Shown here one piece after another: positions 22,826 to 33,366 of a stretch of DNA of 64,000 bases. A program made the position numbers and the translations under genes. The stretch is from Humulus lupulus. Its lineage: Eukaryota; Streptophyta; Magnoliopsida; Rosales; Cannabaceae. The notes below the pieces were generated by a model. The model did no database searches and was not told where the DNA came from. It was given only the letters and a program-made list of their open reading frames with translations. Location: positions 147,742,397 to 147,806,396 of the forward strand of contig NC_084800.1 of the NCBI RefSeq assembly GCF_963169125.1, in the 5' to 3' direction. Position 1 is the first letter of the stretch. Each line of letters starts with the position of its first letter.

Positions 22826-23830
22826 TAGTACTATGCCTAATGACGAGAAGGACACTTCTCGCAACATATAACAAGCGCGCGCAAAAACATATAAAAGGAT
22901 AACTAGAACCCAAGGGGTCAATATATCCTTATAGATACGATCAAGGTCCACCAAAGAGAGACCTATCGAACCACCTTTCGCATGGCCTCCGAAGGACCTC
23001 GAGCATGACAAATATAAAAAAAAATAAAAATAAATAATCTCCAGTGCATGGTTAAAATACAAGACTAAAGGTCACTTAGTCACATTATCAGGCTCTGACA
23101 TGTAAGTCTTGTGAAACCGGAAGATTATCCCAAGGAAAGCATCACCTTACGAGCCGTGAAGTATGGCCTAGCTAGGCTAAGAGGCCAAGCTACACGTCAC
23201 GAGAGGACAGGTGCACGAGGCCCTCCCATGGCGAGGCCCCGCTTGTCTTGACGCTAAGAGATGTCGAGGGCACCAGAGCTGTGAATGTAGGAATTCTTCT
23301 TTTGTGAATTCCATCCAAGAGAGCAACCCTCGCTACGCGAGGCTCACGACTGGCCTCCTACGCGCATCGTCTCTATGCGAGACATCGCGTCCTGCCTTCA
23401 AGTGATCGCATGGGGTGCGGCCTCACTAAACTTCTCGTGTCCGGCATGCATAGACTCACGCATCCGAACATAGATCCCAAAGGGTCGCCTAGCTTTGCGA
23501 GACATTCTAAGGACCCTGAGCTCGGCTCCCGGGAGTTCGGCTGCTAGGCTGGTGACCTATTCCGCAACATCGTGGCCTTGGCAATTGCCCTCTTCTGCTT
23601 TTTCGATGAGGAAGAAATTTTCGCCAAGGCCCTTTCTAACATAGACCTGGTTTCAGCAAGCTCCTAGACCTGAACCGCAAGACGGTCCCTCTTGGCATTA
23701 GACATGGAAAGGTTATGAGCTGAGTCGGAAAATCGCTGAGCCGCAGTATAGGCCTCGCATGGAGATATAAGAATTAAAGAGAATAGTCTACCAGAGCACC
23801 TAAATGTCCTCTCCTAGACTGGGGGGCAAG
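22826..23830 (+). mobile_element. T0 3' untranslated region with purine tract
   Basis: Non-coding on the plus strand. The part at 22830-22980 (AATAGTACTAT, GACGAGAA..GACACTTCTCGCAA, AACAAGCGCGCGCAAA, ATAAAAGGA) matches G1 at about 50805-50930. From 23200 to 23520 lie CGCTACGCGAGG-like motifs resembling those of the G1 LTR array. The element ends with the tract ACTGGGGGGCAAG before the 3' LTR. An antisense coding relic lies at 23525-23770. Confidence 0.75.
23525..23770 (-). pseudogene. Relic of an antisense coiled-coil gene in T0
   Basis: The minus strand reads EAYTAAQRFSDSAHNLSMSN, then KRDRLAVQV, ELAETRSMLERALAKI and KKQKRAIAKAT with only one or two stops. It has heptad-like charge and Leu/Ala spacing of a coiled coil. 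G1 has an antisense gene in the same place (51106-53694) whose last exon is also a coiled coil, so this is probably what remains of such a gene. Direct sequence identity to the G1 exon is weak. Confidence 0.5.
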
Positions 23831-24726
23831 TGTGGATGCTCAAAATTCGACACCGGTAAAGAGCCCACACCTAATGCCTAAGGTCTCTGGAAGGTCCAAG
23901 GCAACCATGTTTGAAGTCCATTTGAACCCTCAAATTTTTGCTCAAAATGACCCTGCTCAAATTGACCAAAATGACCCAAGTGTCCCGCGCCCGCGGCCCG
24001 CGCGCGCACCCCGCGCGCACGTCGCCCGCGCGCCCTGCCCGCCTCGCGCCCGTTCGCCCCTCGCGCCCTCGCGCCCGCGCGCCCCGCACGCACCTCGAGA
24101 CACCACCAGGAGGCAAGCATCTAGCGGTCCCCAAAAAAAGGCTCACACAACAGTCATGCCGTGGTCCTCGTGATGGCTTCCTCTCACATATCAGCCTCGT
24201 CCTTAAGGGTGTCAACGTGGTGACCATGGAGCAAGGAGAGTTTGAATACGGTTGGTACGGTGTCCACGCCAGACTGGTAGCTGCAGTACAAGGATGGTAC
24301 ATGGTCAGGACTTCCTCAGCACGCTTATGAGGTCAGTACCTGACAAGTCGTGGAGGCATAATATGGTACCAAGACAAGAGCACTTTTGCAGGCCCTGACA
24401 CGTACTAGAGAAGACCACCACTCTCCCAACACCACTACCACCTGTACTGATATCCTGACAGTGTACTCATGTACTATTTTGTCCTGAGGGACCACTATGT
24501 ACAAAGGAGCCATTATGTCTCCAATATAAATAGATGATCACTCCTCCAGAGGATGGGTTGGAAAATTGATTGTATGCAGAGGCTATTAAGCAATATACAT
24601 TTTTCACTCCATTGTTCATCTGTGTTCATCCTTCCATGAGTTCATTCTAAGTTTTTATTTAAACATCGTTGCATTTACCTTTGAGTTTTCCGACTTAATT
24701 TCGTTGACAAGGTTTCACCGTCAACA
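23831..24726 (+). mobile_element. T0 3' LTR
   Basis: 896 bp from TGTGGATGCTC to CGTCAACA, matching the two pieces of the 5' LTR. The CG-rich array lies at about 23985-24092 and a TATAAATAG at about 24525-24533. Frames across the array (for example 23938-24330) are composition artefacts. Confidence 0.92.
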
Positions 24727-26057
24727 TCACAGATATAACATTTAACCACATTTACATTCAAATAATCATACAAGCATGGATTAAATCAATAAATTCACTC
24801 ATAAGTCAATTATGCCTTCCCGGCACACTAATCAGGGCCCTTAAGCCATATTAGTGATTTTGGGTCGTTACATATTTATTGATTTAGATAACAATTTATC
24901 TTAATTAATAAATCTGCCCTAATTTCTCTATTCTTCTCAAAATTACATAACTTTGTGAAACTATCCAAAATTGACATGGTCAACTTTAATAATTCTAATT
25001 GATAATTAAATCAATTAATTGAGACTATCTAGATGATTTTATCCAAGGTACAGTTGGGACCATGGGCCTATGAAATCAAGCTCCAATAAGTTATCATAAA
25101 TCTAACAAATAAATTTACTAACTTATTAATTCCTCGTGACTCCACTAAAGACTCATAATTGCACTCTTGAATTAATAGAACGCTCTAGAAAAAATATAGA
25201 TGCACTATTAATTATCCATTGTTACAACCATAATTGTCACTCAATCCTCTATAGATAGTCTACAATAAGATGGGACTAAAATACCATTTTACCCCTCATT
25301 GTGTTTTATCCTTAAAACACTTAGTTCCTTGTAAATGATATTTCAGTAAACTAATATTACTTATTCAAATGAGATCTTTATCATTTAACACCTTGACCAA
25401 ACTAAAAGGAAACCATCATTTCTCTTCTTCATCAGAAGCTATAGATGTTCATATCTTTGATTAAAACTCCCACTCAATTATACTATCAAGTTCCCAAGAT
25501 GTAAGTATGGGCTAGTCCGTAGGGTAAGCTGGTAACAAACAAGTCAAAGAACTCAAATAATACATTCAGTTAGAATAATAACCACTCAGAATTGATATTG
25601 AATTGACCTATGGTCAACTATATGATATGACTAGAATAGATAATAACGGTAAGTTAACTTCTCTCATTTACTTTCAATATCGGTCCAGTCCGATGTAACA
25701 AATACATCCAATCTTATATACTATGCTAATGTTCTGGAAAGAACATAACACTACAATGTGTAAGTAGATCATATCGTAGATTGGCAAGTCTGTTTAAATC
25801 ATGTGCACTGACTAATCTTAGGACTAACTTATTTTGAACATATAATCATATTTATATTCCACTGTGATTATGTCACTATAAATACAATTATCTATATGCT
25901 CGTGATTTAAAAGAATTTTATATTAAACAAATAATCATGAAAATAAAACACGTGAGCAAAGTGATTGAGCAAGTCAAAAAATGATTTCTATTTTTTTATT
26001 GATAATAAATGTGATTACAAAGAAATTAGGTTTTAATTAAGGCATAAAACCCTAACA

Positions 26058-26072
26058 AACTCCCACTTGCAC
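26058..26072 (-). promoter_or_regulatory. C1 polypurine tract
   Basis: On the minus strand CAAGTGGGAGTT lies immediately before the LTR start TGTTAGGG. This position and composition fit the plus-strand primer of a copia element (GTGGGAG type). Confidence 0.75.
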
Positions 26073-26099
26073 TAATTGAAACTAATGCCTTAATTCTAC

Positions 26100-27447
26100 T
26101 TATCTCATTTCCTTGATATGCTTATCAAATGTAGTTTTTGGTTGTGTCTTTGTAAACGGATCTGGAAGATTGTCTTCAGATGCACTCTTCATAACCTTCA
26201 CATCTCCCCTGGCCATAATGTGATACTTCCTTTGTATATGCATACTCCTCTTGTGACTACGAGGTTCTTTCGAGTTGTCTATCGCTCCTGTATTGTCAAA
26301 AAACAACACAAGCGGTTGATCCATTTCTAGAATGACACCAAGATCCGAATATAACTTCTTTAGCCAGACTATTTCCTTAGCTGCTTCTGATGCGGCTATG
26401 TACTCAGCCTCCATGGTGGAATCTGAGATTCCAGACTGCTTTACGCTTCTCCATATCACAGCTCCACCCCCAAGAGTAAACACCATTCAAGAAGTAGACT
26501 TCGTGTCATCTACATCACTCTGAAAATCTGAATTGGTGTAGCCTACATGGTTCAGAACACCACCCTTGTAGACTAACATATAATCCCTAGTCTGCCTTAA
26601 ATACTACAGGATATGCTTAACTGCTATCCAATGTTTTGGTCCTGGGTTTTACTGATACGTGCTCACTACTCCCACTGCATAGCTGATATCTAACTTAGTA
26701 CATAACATGGCACACATCAGACTTCCAACTGCAGATGGGTAAGGAACTTTTCTCATTGCATCTTCCTCTTCAGGAGTCTGAGGAGACTGCTTCTTTGAAA
26801 GATGAATTCCATGTAACCGGTTGTCATTTCTTGGAATTTGTAACGATAAACGATAAATGATAAACGTTCAAGAACTTTATCTATGTAACCGGTTTGAGAT
26901 AGAGCTAAGAGTTTTTTCTTTCTATCGCTAATGACTGGGATACCTAGAACATAACTTGCTTCACCCAAATCCTTCATCTGGAATTGAGTGCTCAGCCAAT
27001 TCTTCACAATTGACAATTTCTTAACATTGTTTCGAATGAGTAAGATATCATCTACATAAAGAACCAGGAATACCACTATTTGTTTTGCCTTTAGTTGGTA
27101 AACACAAGGTTCATCAATATTTTTTTCAAAACCATAGGTTTTGATTATATCATCAAACCTAAGGTTCCAGGAATGAGAAGCTTGCTTAAGTCCATAAATT
27201 GACCTATTCAACTTGCAAACTTTTCCTTCTTGTCCAGCTACTTTAAAACCTTCTGGTTGATCCATATAAATGACTTCGTCAAGCTTCCCATTAAGAAAAG
27301 CTATCTTGACGTCCATTTGTCAGATCTCATAGTTGAGAGTGGTTGCTATGGATAGGAGGATGTGTATGGCCTTGAACATGGCTACCGGACTAAAAGTTTC
27401 CTCATAGTCCACGCCTTCTCTTTGGGTATAACTCTTTGCCACTAATC
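26100..27447 (-). pseudogene. C1 reverse transcriptase (C-terminal part) and RNase H
   Basis: Minus-strand pol, interrupted upstream by G1 and continuing at 55923. Visible RT motifs: GVDYEETFSPVA near 27390, QMDVKIAFLNGKLDEVIYM near 27310, SIYGLKQASHSWN, and the catalytic YVDDILLI near 27050. After a frameshift near 26760 and a damaged segment, RNase H appears with WRSVKQSGISDSTMEAEY and FFDNTGAI (26100-26486). The C-terminus IKEMR is close to the polypurine tract, as expected in copia. At least two frameshifts and one TGA before QMDVK. Confidence 0.9.
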
Positions 27448-27452
27448 AAGCT

Positions 27453-27717
27453 TGTAAATGTTGAGTAATATCCTAAGAAATATTTGAAATGGTGTCCATT
27501 CTTGAAGGCTTTATAAGGTCCGATGTGCCCACGCTAGGGTGATAAGCTCAAGTGTCGAGATGCATAGACATATGCATCCAAGTATAAGTTTTCAAGGGTT
27601 GTCATGTGAGGGACTCTCCATGCAAAGCTACCCTATGTCTCACTATGCGAGGCTGCCTTGTGTCGCGTCGTGCGAGGCTCCCATGCGCACCCTAGTACCC
27701 TAACATGGGTACCCCGA
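27453..27717 (+). mobile_element. G1 5' LTR stub
   Basis: The first 265 bp of the LTR, matching the 3' LTR from 54587. It is cut within its first tandem unit by M1, whose left target duplication would be CCCGA (27713-27717). The remaining LTR never reappears. Confidence 0.88.
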
Positions 27718-29665
27718 TGTAACGACCCAACTACTCTAGACTTTGGACCATTAATGACTACTATGCATAGACACTAATCTTTAAGAAAATGTACATATGA
27801 AATAAACATTACTTTATTAAAATTTGAAAAACAAATGTTAAAATACATAAAATTCAAAGTAGGATATGGGATCCCATTGTTTTGAAAAAAAAAACATAAC
27901 ATAACTTTAAATAAATGGGTTACAAAATTAGATGCGGAAGAATACACATAAAGCATAATTTTTTTAAAACACTAGGAAGCGACTTCATCCTCGAATCGAA
28001 CACTCAATCCACCGATTCCATCCTGCCTCAATACACATCCCCAAGCTGCCAAGAACCTTTTCCGTCACCATAACTATTTTCATGTACATATTAAACAAAA
28101 AGGAATGAGCATAATGCCCAGCATGGAAAATCTACTACAAGCATAAAACATGTACATACACATAGACTATAAACTATAAACATATATCTAGAAAGAAGTA
28201 CATCATATAAGATTATACTATTAATGGCCATTAAAACATGTAATAACCATCTACTTCCCCTTTCTAATATCTGTGGTAGGTTAGATCACATGGTAGGTTT
28301 ATGATAACCCATATACGTCCCCTGTCTAATATCTGAGGTAGGGTAAATCATAACCATGAAACATAAGAAAACATAACATAACATATTATAGCATAACATA
28401 TCAACATAACATATAAGCATATAAAACTATCCTATTTTCCTTACCAATATACCGAGATGATGAGAACAAAGTCGCGATTTTGGAACACTCCTAAATTCCA
28501 TAATACAGGGGGTGAGTATACTAAAGAATAGAGATAAAAAGAATAACTACACCATCGAAATGATACTTACCAACAAAAATCTTATGTTCAAGATCTTAGA
28601 TGCCTAACCAAGAATAGAGAATACGAGTTAGGATTTTGAGTATAAAAACTATAAGAACTTAAGGAAACAATACATAAATGAACTAGAATTAGAAATACCT
28701 TGAATGCTTCTATAACCGAACTACACCTCGATCCGAAATATACTATAAACCTTACTTCCCAAGTGTTTATTAAGCTTATAACCCCAACCCAAGTGTTTAA
28801 CACTCTAAAGTAATCCTAGTAGCGTGTAGGCTCTGAACTCAGCTTGATGAATGAAGAAATGGTTGGGTACTAGGTCCTATTTATAGATTTCAAGAATGAA
28901 AAGATATTCATTTAACTTGAATAAAATAATGGCTTTTTAATTGAAAAACATTTGAATAATCGTTCAGCAGAGGCTGAAGACTCGGTCAGAAAGATGCTGG
29001 ATTTATCAAGAGGTTAAGAATTAAAATGAGCTCAGTTTCAAAATCATTCAAATTTTATGCCCTAGGGTTGATATATCGCCCACTATAGGCGATATATCTC
29101 CCACTTAAGGCGATATATCGCTTGGATTCATATGCTCGAGGCTCGTCGAGGTTGTGGTACGAAGCTACGTGTTTTTCGTATCCCCGTATAGCGATATATC
29201 GCCCCCTAAAGCTGTGATATATCGGCATACATTGAAATATTATACACGTAATTACACTTTTTTAGCCTAATTAGAATTGAGTAAACATCAGTGACTAAGT
29301 CCTTTAACGATTTCAAAGCTGCTGGCAGACCCTAGGATATTTAAATATTACTCTTAATAAACTTATTCCTCAAAAATACTTAATTTCTCATTAAACCTAC
29401 ACATGAAAAGTGTTACAATTTTATTGGGTCTATCTAAACCTTATAATATAGTAATTATCATCTCCATAATCAGTCATATTAATCAAACCTCAGGTTATAA
29501 TTATTATTCTTAAACTATAGGATAAACTTAGAAAATCAACAAGTATTATTATGAGTGTCCAACTAAATCCCGTCTTGAACCTAAAATCCACAGTCCTAAA
29601 AATACTACAACTATTACTATTACTACTACTATCTAACTAGCTAAGTAAAGTTCTTGGACTCTACA
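27718..29665 (-). mobile_element. M1 3' LTR (family A)
   Basis: 1948 bp; on the plus strand from TGTAACGACCC to GGACTCTACA. It is related to the A1 LTR (3784-5603, opposite strand) and matches 44177-44936 over its first 750 bp. It has five GATATATCGC-type palindromes (29068-29226), and GCCCAGCAT (28117) matches the A1 GCTGGGCAT block. No supported gene. Confidence 0.92.
29068..29226. repeat. GATATATCGC palindrome array in M1 LTR
   Basis: Five motifs within 160 bp: TTGATATATCGCC (29068), GGCGATATATCTCC (29088), GGCGATATATCGC (29109), AGCGATATATCGCC (29190) and TGTGATATATCGGC (29213). All are variants of one 14-bp palindrome. The A1 LTR has four at the corresponding place. Confidence 0.8.
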
Positions 29666-29700
29666 ATTCTCCCCTACTAAAAAGAATTTTGTCCTCGAAA
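29666..29700 (-). promoter_or_regulatory. M1 polypurine tract region
   Basis: On the minus strand, AAATTTCGAGGACAAAATTC is followed by a purine-rich TAGTAGGGGAGAAT just before the LTR. This arrangement is common at the 3' end of plant chromoviruses. A1 (about 3746-3783) and N1 (37709-37746) have the same arrangement. Confidence 0.8.
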
Positions 29701-29705
29701 TTTAC

Positions 29706-31011
29706 TTACCAAATAAATCTGGATACCGACCTTGCATGTCCTCCTTCAACTCCCACATTGCCTCTCGTTCTGAACTATTACTCAATCGGACTTTGACTAT
29801 TGGAATACTCTTGGACCGTAACTGCTTCAACCCTCTATCTAGGATGCTAACCGGTCGTTCCTCATAACTCAAGTCTTTCTACAGTGCTATCATATCGTAC
29901 TTGAGGACGTGAGATGGGTCTGAAAAATACTTGCATAGCATGGAGATGTGGAACACGTTGTGACTATCAGCTAAGGCTGGCGGTAGGGCAAATCTATACG
30001 CAACTGCTCCCACTTTGTCCAATATCTCAAAAGGACCAATAAATTGGGGACTAAGTTTTCCTTTCTTCCCAAACCGCCTTACACCTTTCATAGGAGATAT
30101 CTTCTGGAAGACTTGATCTCCGACCTTGAATTCCACATCGCATTACTTGGCATCCGCATAGCTTTTCTGTCGGCTTTGAGTAGCAAGCATACGCTGTCTA
30201 ATTAGCGCTACTGCTTCTTGAGCTTTTCTAACAGCTTCGGGACCGAGAAGCTGCCTTTCTCCTACTTCGTCCTAATGCAACGGTGATCGGCACCTTCTTC
30301 CATATAGAAACTCATAAGGTGCCATCCCAATCATTGACTGATAGCTATTGTTGTAGGAGAACTCTATCAGTGGCAAGTACTTATTCCATGATCCTGCGAA
30401 ATCAAGTACATAAGCACGTAGCATATCCTCTAAAAGCTGAATCGTACGCTCGGACTGCCCATCTGTCTAAGGATCAAAAGTTGTACTAAGACTTAACTTA
30501 GTACTCGTGGCTTGTTGTAAACTACCCCAAAACCTCAACATAAACACCGATCCTCTATCTGACACTATCGTCTTGGGGATTCCATGCAAATGTACTATTT
30601 CCTGGACATAGATGTCTGCATATTGGTATGTCGTGTAAGATGTCTTAAGAGGCAGGAAATGAGCCGACTTGGTTAGTTTATCTATCACTACCCAAGTGGA
30701 ATCATGTTGCTTGTTCGTTCATGGAAAACCCGTCACAAAGTCCATAGCTATATCGTCCCACTTCCATTCCAGTACGCTAAGTGGCTGCAATAAGCCTACA
30801 GGCCACTAATGCTCTGCTTTCACTTGCTAGCATACTAGACACTAAGACACAAATTTCGCTATGTCCTTCATCCCTGGCCACCAATAGTTTGCCTTGATGT
30901 CATGCGCATCTTGGTCGACCCTGGGTGAACTAAGTACGGGGTATTGTGCCCTTCTTCTAGAATTGCCATCTTAATCCCTTGATTATCTGGCACGCATACC
31001 CGATCCTTATA
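29706..31011 (-). pseudogene. M1 integrase and chromodomain
   Basis: Minus strand, starting in the RNase H-integrase linker (RVCVPD, then NTPYLVHPGSTKM). The Cys pair of the zinc-binding part is disrupted by frameshift near 30850-30920. The DDE core shows IDKLTKSAHFLPLKT, IPKTIVSDRGSVF (second Asp) and TDGQSERTIQ (third acidic residue). Next come the C-terminal domain (KISPMKG, ALADSHNVFHISML) and a chromodomain-like tail (LSYEE, SILDRGLKQL, IPIVKV, EREAMWE). A TAG lies near 29880, and further stops lie near 30145 and 30470. N1 cuts the gene at 31011. Confidence 0.88.
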
Positions 31012-33366
31012 TGTAACGACCCAAATTCACTAATAAGGCTTAAGGGCCTTGATTAGTGTGCCGGGAGGGCAACATGGGAATTATGTGTGATTTTTATGAT
31101 TAAGATTCATGATTATGATTTTAAGCATGTTATATGACTATGTGAATTATGTTATGTGATAATTATGATGTGTGAATTGTACCACGTGGGTGCTGTGATA
31201 CCAATGTGATGCACGTGCCGAGACGGTCCTAGAAAACTAGATAATGGTAACTGGTGATTTGGTAACCTGCGTAATTATTAGTAACCATAGAGAGTAACAT
31301 GTTTTATGGGGAAAGTGGTAGAATTGCAAAGCTGATGAAAGGACTAGTATGCCCTTGAGGTTTAGTTAGGAAGGGGTATTAGTGGAAGGGTAGAATAGTC
31401 ATTTGGTAGGATAAATGACCATTAGCTGATGGGAAAAGATCATATACGTATAACACTTGGAGAAATGGGTTTAAGCTGAAATTGGAGACCTAGAGGAAGA
31501 GCAAAACTAAGAAGAAGAAGGGAGAAGCTGATTTTAGCTTTTGGAAGAAGAATTAAGGGTGATTGAAGTTGTCAAGCAAGCTTAGATCAAGAATTCTCAG
31601 AGGTAAGATTTTGATTATGATATATCTAAGTTCTAAGTCTGAAATTTTAGATAATGAATGTGAATTGAGGCAAGTTGGTGGCTGGTTTTATGTGAATTCA
31701 GAATTGGGAAATCAAGGGGGAAGGAGGATTAGAGCTGGAGGTTGGACTCACCACTCAAGGTAAGGTTTCTGTGTGATTATTAGGCTTGTTTCTGTTAAGG
31801 TTTAGGGAGTTTGGAGTGTGGTTTGTGTTTGAGTTCAAGTTGTTCTTAATTTTCTGGTTTGAGTTACTAAGTATGAAATTCAAGAGTGAATCTTGGGAAT
31901 AATTGTGTGAATGGGCTTGGGCGTGATGTTTCTAGGTTGTTGTGAGGTTTGTTATGGATTTCGAGTTGGTTTTGGGACTTAGGATGGAGTTTGGGGTGAT
32001 TTGGAGTGAGTTAGGCTCGGGAAAAACGCGAAGGAAAACCCAGAATTCTGGGCTTGCGAAGGCGTGACGCGGCACAGTTTTTGCGTGCCGCGGCATGGGG
32101 CCCCTGACTTGCTGGGTGCCGCGGCACAAGAAAGCTGTGCCGCGGCACAAGGCCAATTTCAGGACATCAATTTTGGCAATTTTAGGCCTTTGCTCCGGGG
32201 GTTCGGGGGATGTCTCCGGGGTATGGTTTTAAGGTTTTTGGGGGTCCCGAGAGTGTGGATTAGGTTCCGGGAAGGTAGCTTTGTATTGATTAGTGACAAA
32301 GGATGTTTCACTTGTGTTGTGATTAGGACTTTGGAGAGGCTCGTGGTAGAGGACCGTGCTCGCGGCTTCGTGGCATTGGAAACCAATGAATTGAAAGGTA
32401 AGAAAGCTGCACCAGAGTATGTGGTTAGGTTGGGACTAAGTGCTCCCTATGTATGCATGCATTGTTATGTGAATATGAATAATCATGTGGACACGATGGG
32501 ACTAAGAGCTCCCTATATTTGTATATCATGTCGTGTGATGGTATTATTATGCTATAGGACATGCAATTACCGGCCTAAGGGTGTCGGAATCAATATTTGC
32601 GCATTGAGGCGCGGCTCGGCCACTGGGAGCTGAGGCAGCTTATCTGTCACTAAGCTTGGTTAAGCTGGCCAGAGTCAGTAAGTATTACACTGGGGGCGGC
32701 CCTAATGAGCCGAAGACAGTGTGTTAAATAGAGGGTGCGACTAAGGGCGCCATCCCTGAATGTTATTTGATGGATATGACAATCTATTGGTTATGAACGT
32801 GAATATTGTGCTATGAATATAGTTGATTGACTGTTTGGATGACAAACTGTTATTACTGATTGGTTTAATGTTATGAAATGTTGAATTCTTAGTTGAGCAT
32901 TGTGAAATATTTGATAAGTGTTGCTGATCTTGCTATGTTATTATGCTTTATTACTGGGCCTTGGCTCAATGGTGCTACGTGGTGCAGGTAAAGGCAAGGG
33001 CAAGCTGGACCTAGCCTGAGGTGGAGAGCTCCAAGGTGAAATGTACATAGCTAGCCGTTCGATCTCCACGATCGAGGAGTGGACCAGGACAGGGACTACC
33101 TAATTGCTTGTTTTGCCTTAGTATGGCTGGTTATTGTATCTGAGTCTTACAATTTCTATAAACGATCTTTAAACTGATTTTTAAATTGGGATCCCGTGTA
33201 ACCGGATAATGTTTCTTAATGAAAACGTAACTTTTGAGACCAAAACACTTTTAACCCTAGTTCCTCTACTGTTTCATTAACACGCTTTTACTTTAATGAC
33301 TTGATTAGCAAGTCTGGCACTTTATAAACACACAGTGTAACGGTCTTGGCTATCCAGGGCGTTACA
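31012..33366 (+). mobile_element. N1 5' LTR (family B)
   Basis: 2355 bp, TGTAACGACCC to GGGCGTTACA. It contains donor-like AGGTAAG motifs at 31601, 31758, 32396 and 32986, CCGCGG palindromes (32066-32150) and the GGGCCTTGGCTCAATGGTGC block at 32957-32976. The frame 32064-32633 is discussed with the 3' LTR. Confidence 0.93.

Larger units (their letters stand above)
15363..24726 (+). mobile_element. T0: Tat-type Ty3/gypsy derivative, gag only, TSD TCACA
   Basis: Plus-strand element with 5' LTR (15363-15549 plus 20491-21288), primer-site region (21289 on), one gag gene (21357-22562), a long non-coding 3' part with tandem repeats, a purine tract ACTGGGGGGCAAG (23818-23830) and a 3' LTR (23831-24726). 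TCACA flanks it at 15358-15362 and 24727-24731. No protease, RT, RNase H or integrase is present. The sequence after gag is related to the 3' untranslated part of G1, so T0 looks like a pol-deleted relative that would need help to move. Confidence 0.92.
13251..24872 (-). mobile_element. S3: solo family-B LTR (minus), split by T0, TSD TATTT
   Basis: A minus-strand family-B LTR formed by 13251-15362 and 24727-24872, about 2.26 kb. Its minus-strand start is TGTAACGACCC (24872) and its end GGGCATTACA (13251). TATTT flanks both ends (13246-13250 and 24873-24877). It has four donor-like motifs on its own strand (plus CTTACCT near 14879, 14727, 14072 and 13623), a CCGCGG cluster (14325-14485) and a CT-rich tract near 14995-15020 (GA on plus). 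There is no interior or partner LTR. Confidence 0.92.
12591..26057 (-). mobile_element. C1 3' LTR, split by S3
   Basis: The LTR consists of 12591-13250 and 24873-26057, about 1.85 kb in total, with ends TGTTAGG and CCTAACA. The intervening segment is S3 with its nested T0 and T1. The TATTT before 13251 and after 24872 is the S3 duplication. The 5' LTR of C1 (to 61191) runs through the same place without interruption near 60010-60030, confirming the empty-site structure. Confidence 0.92.
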
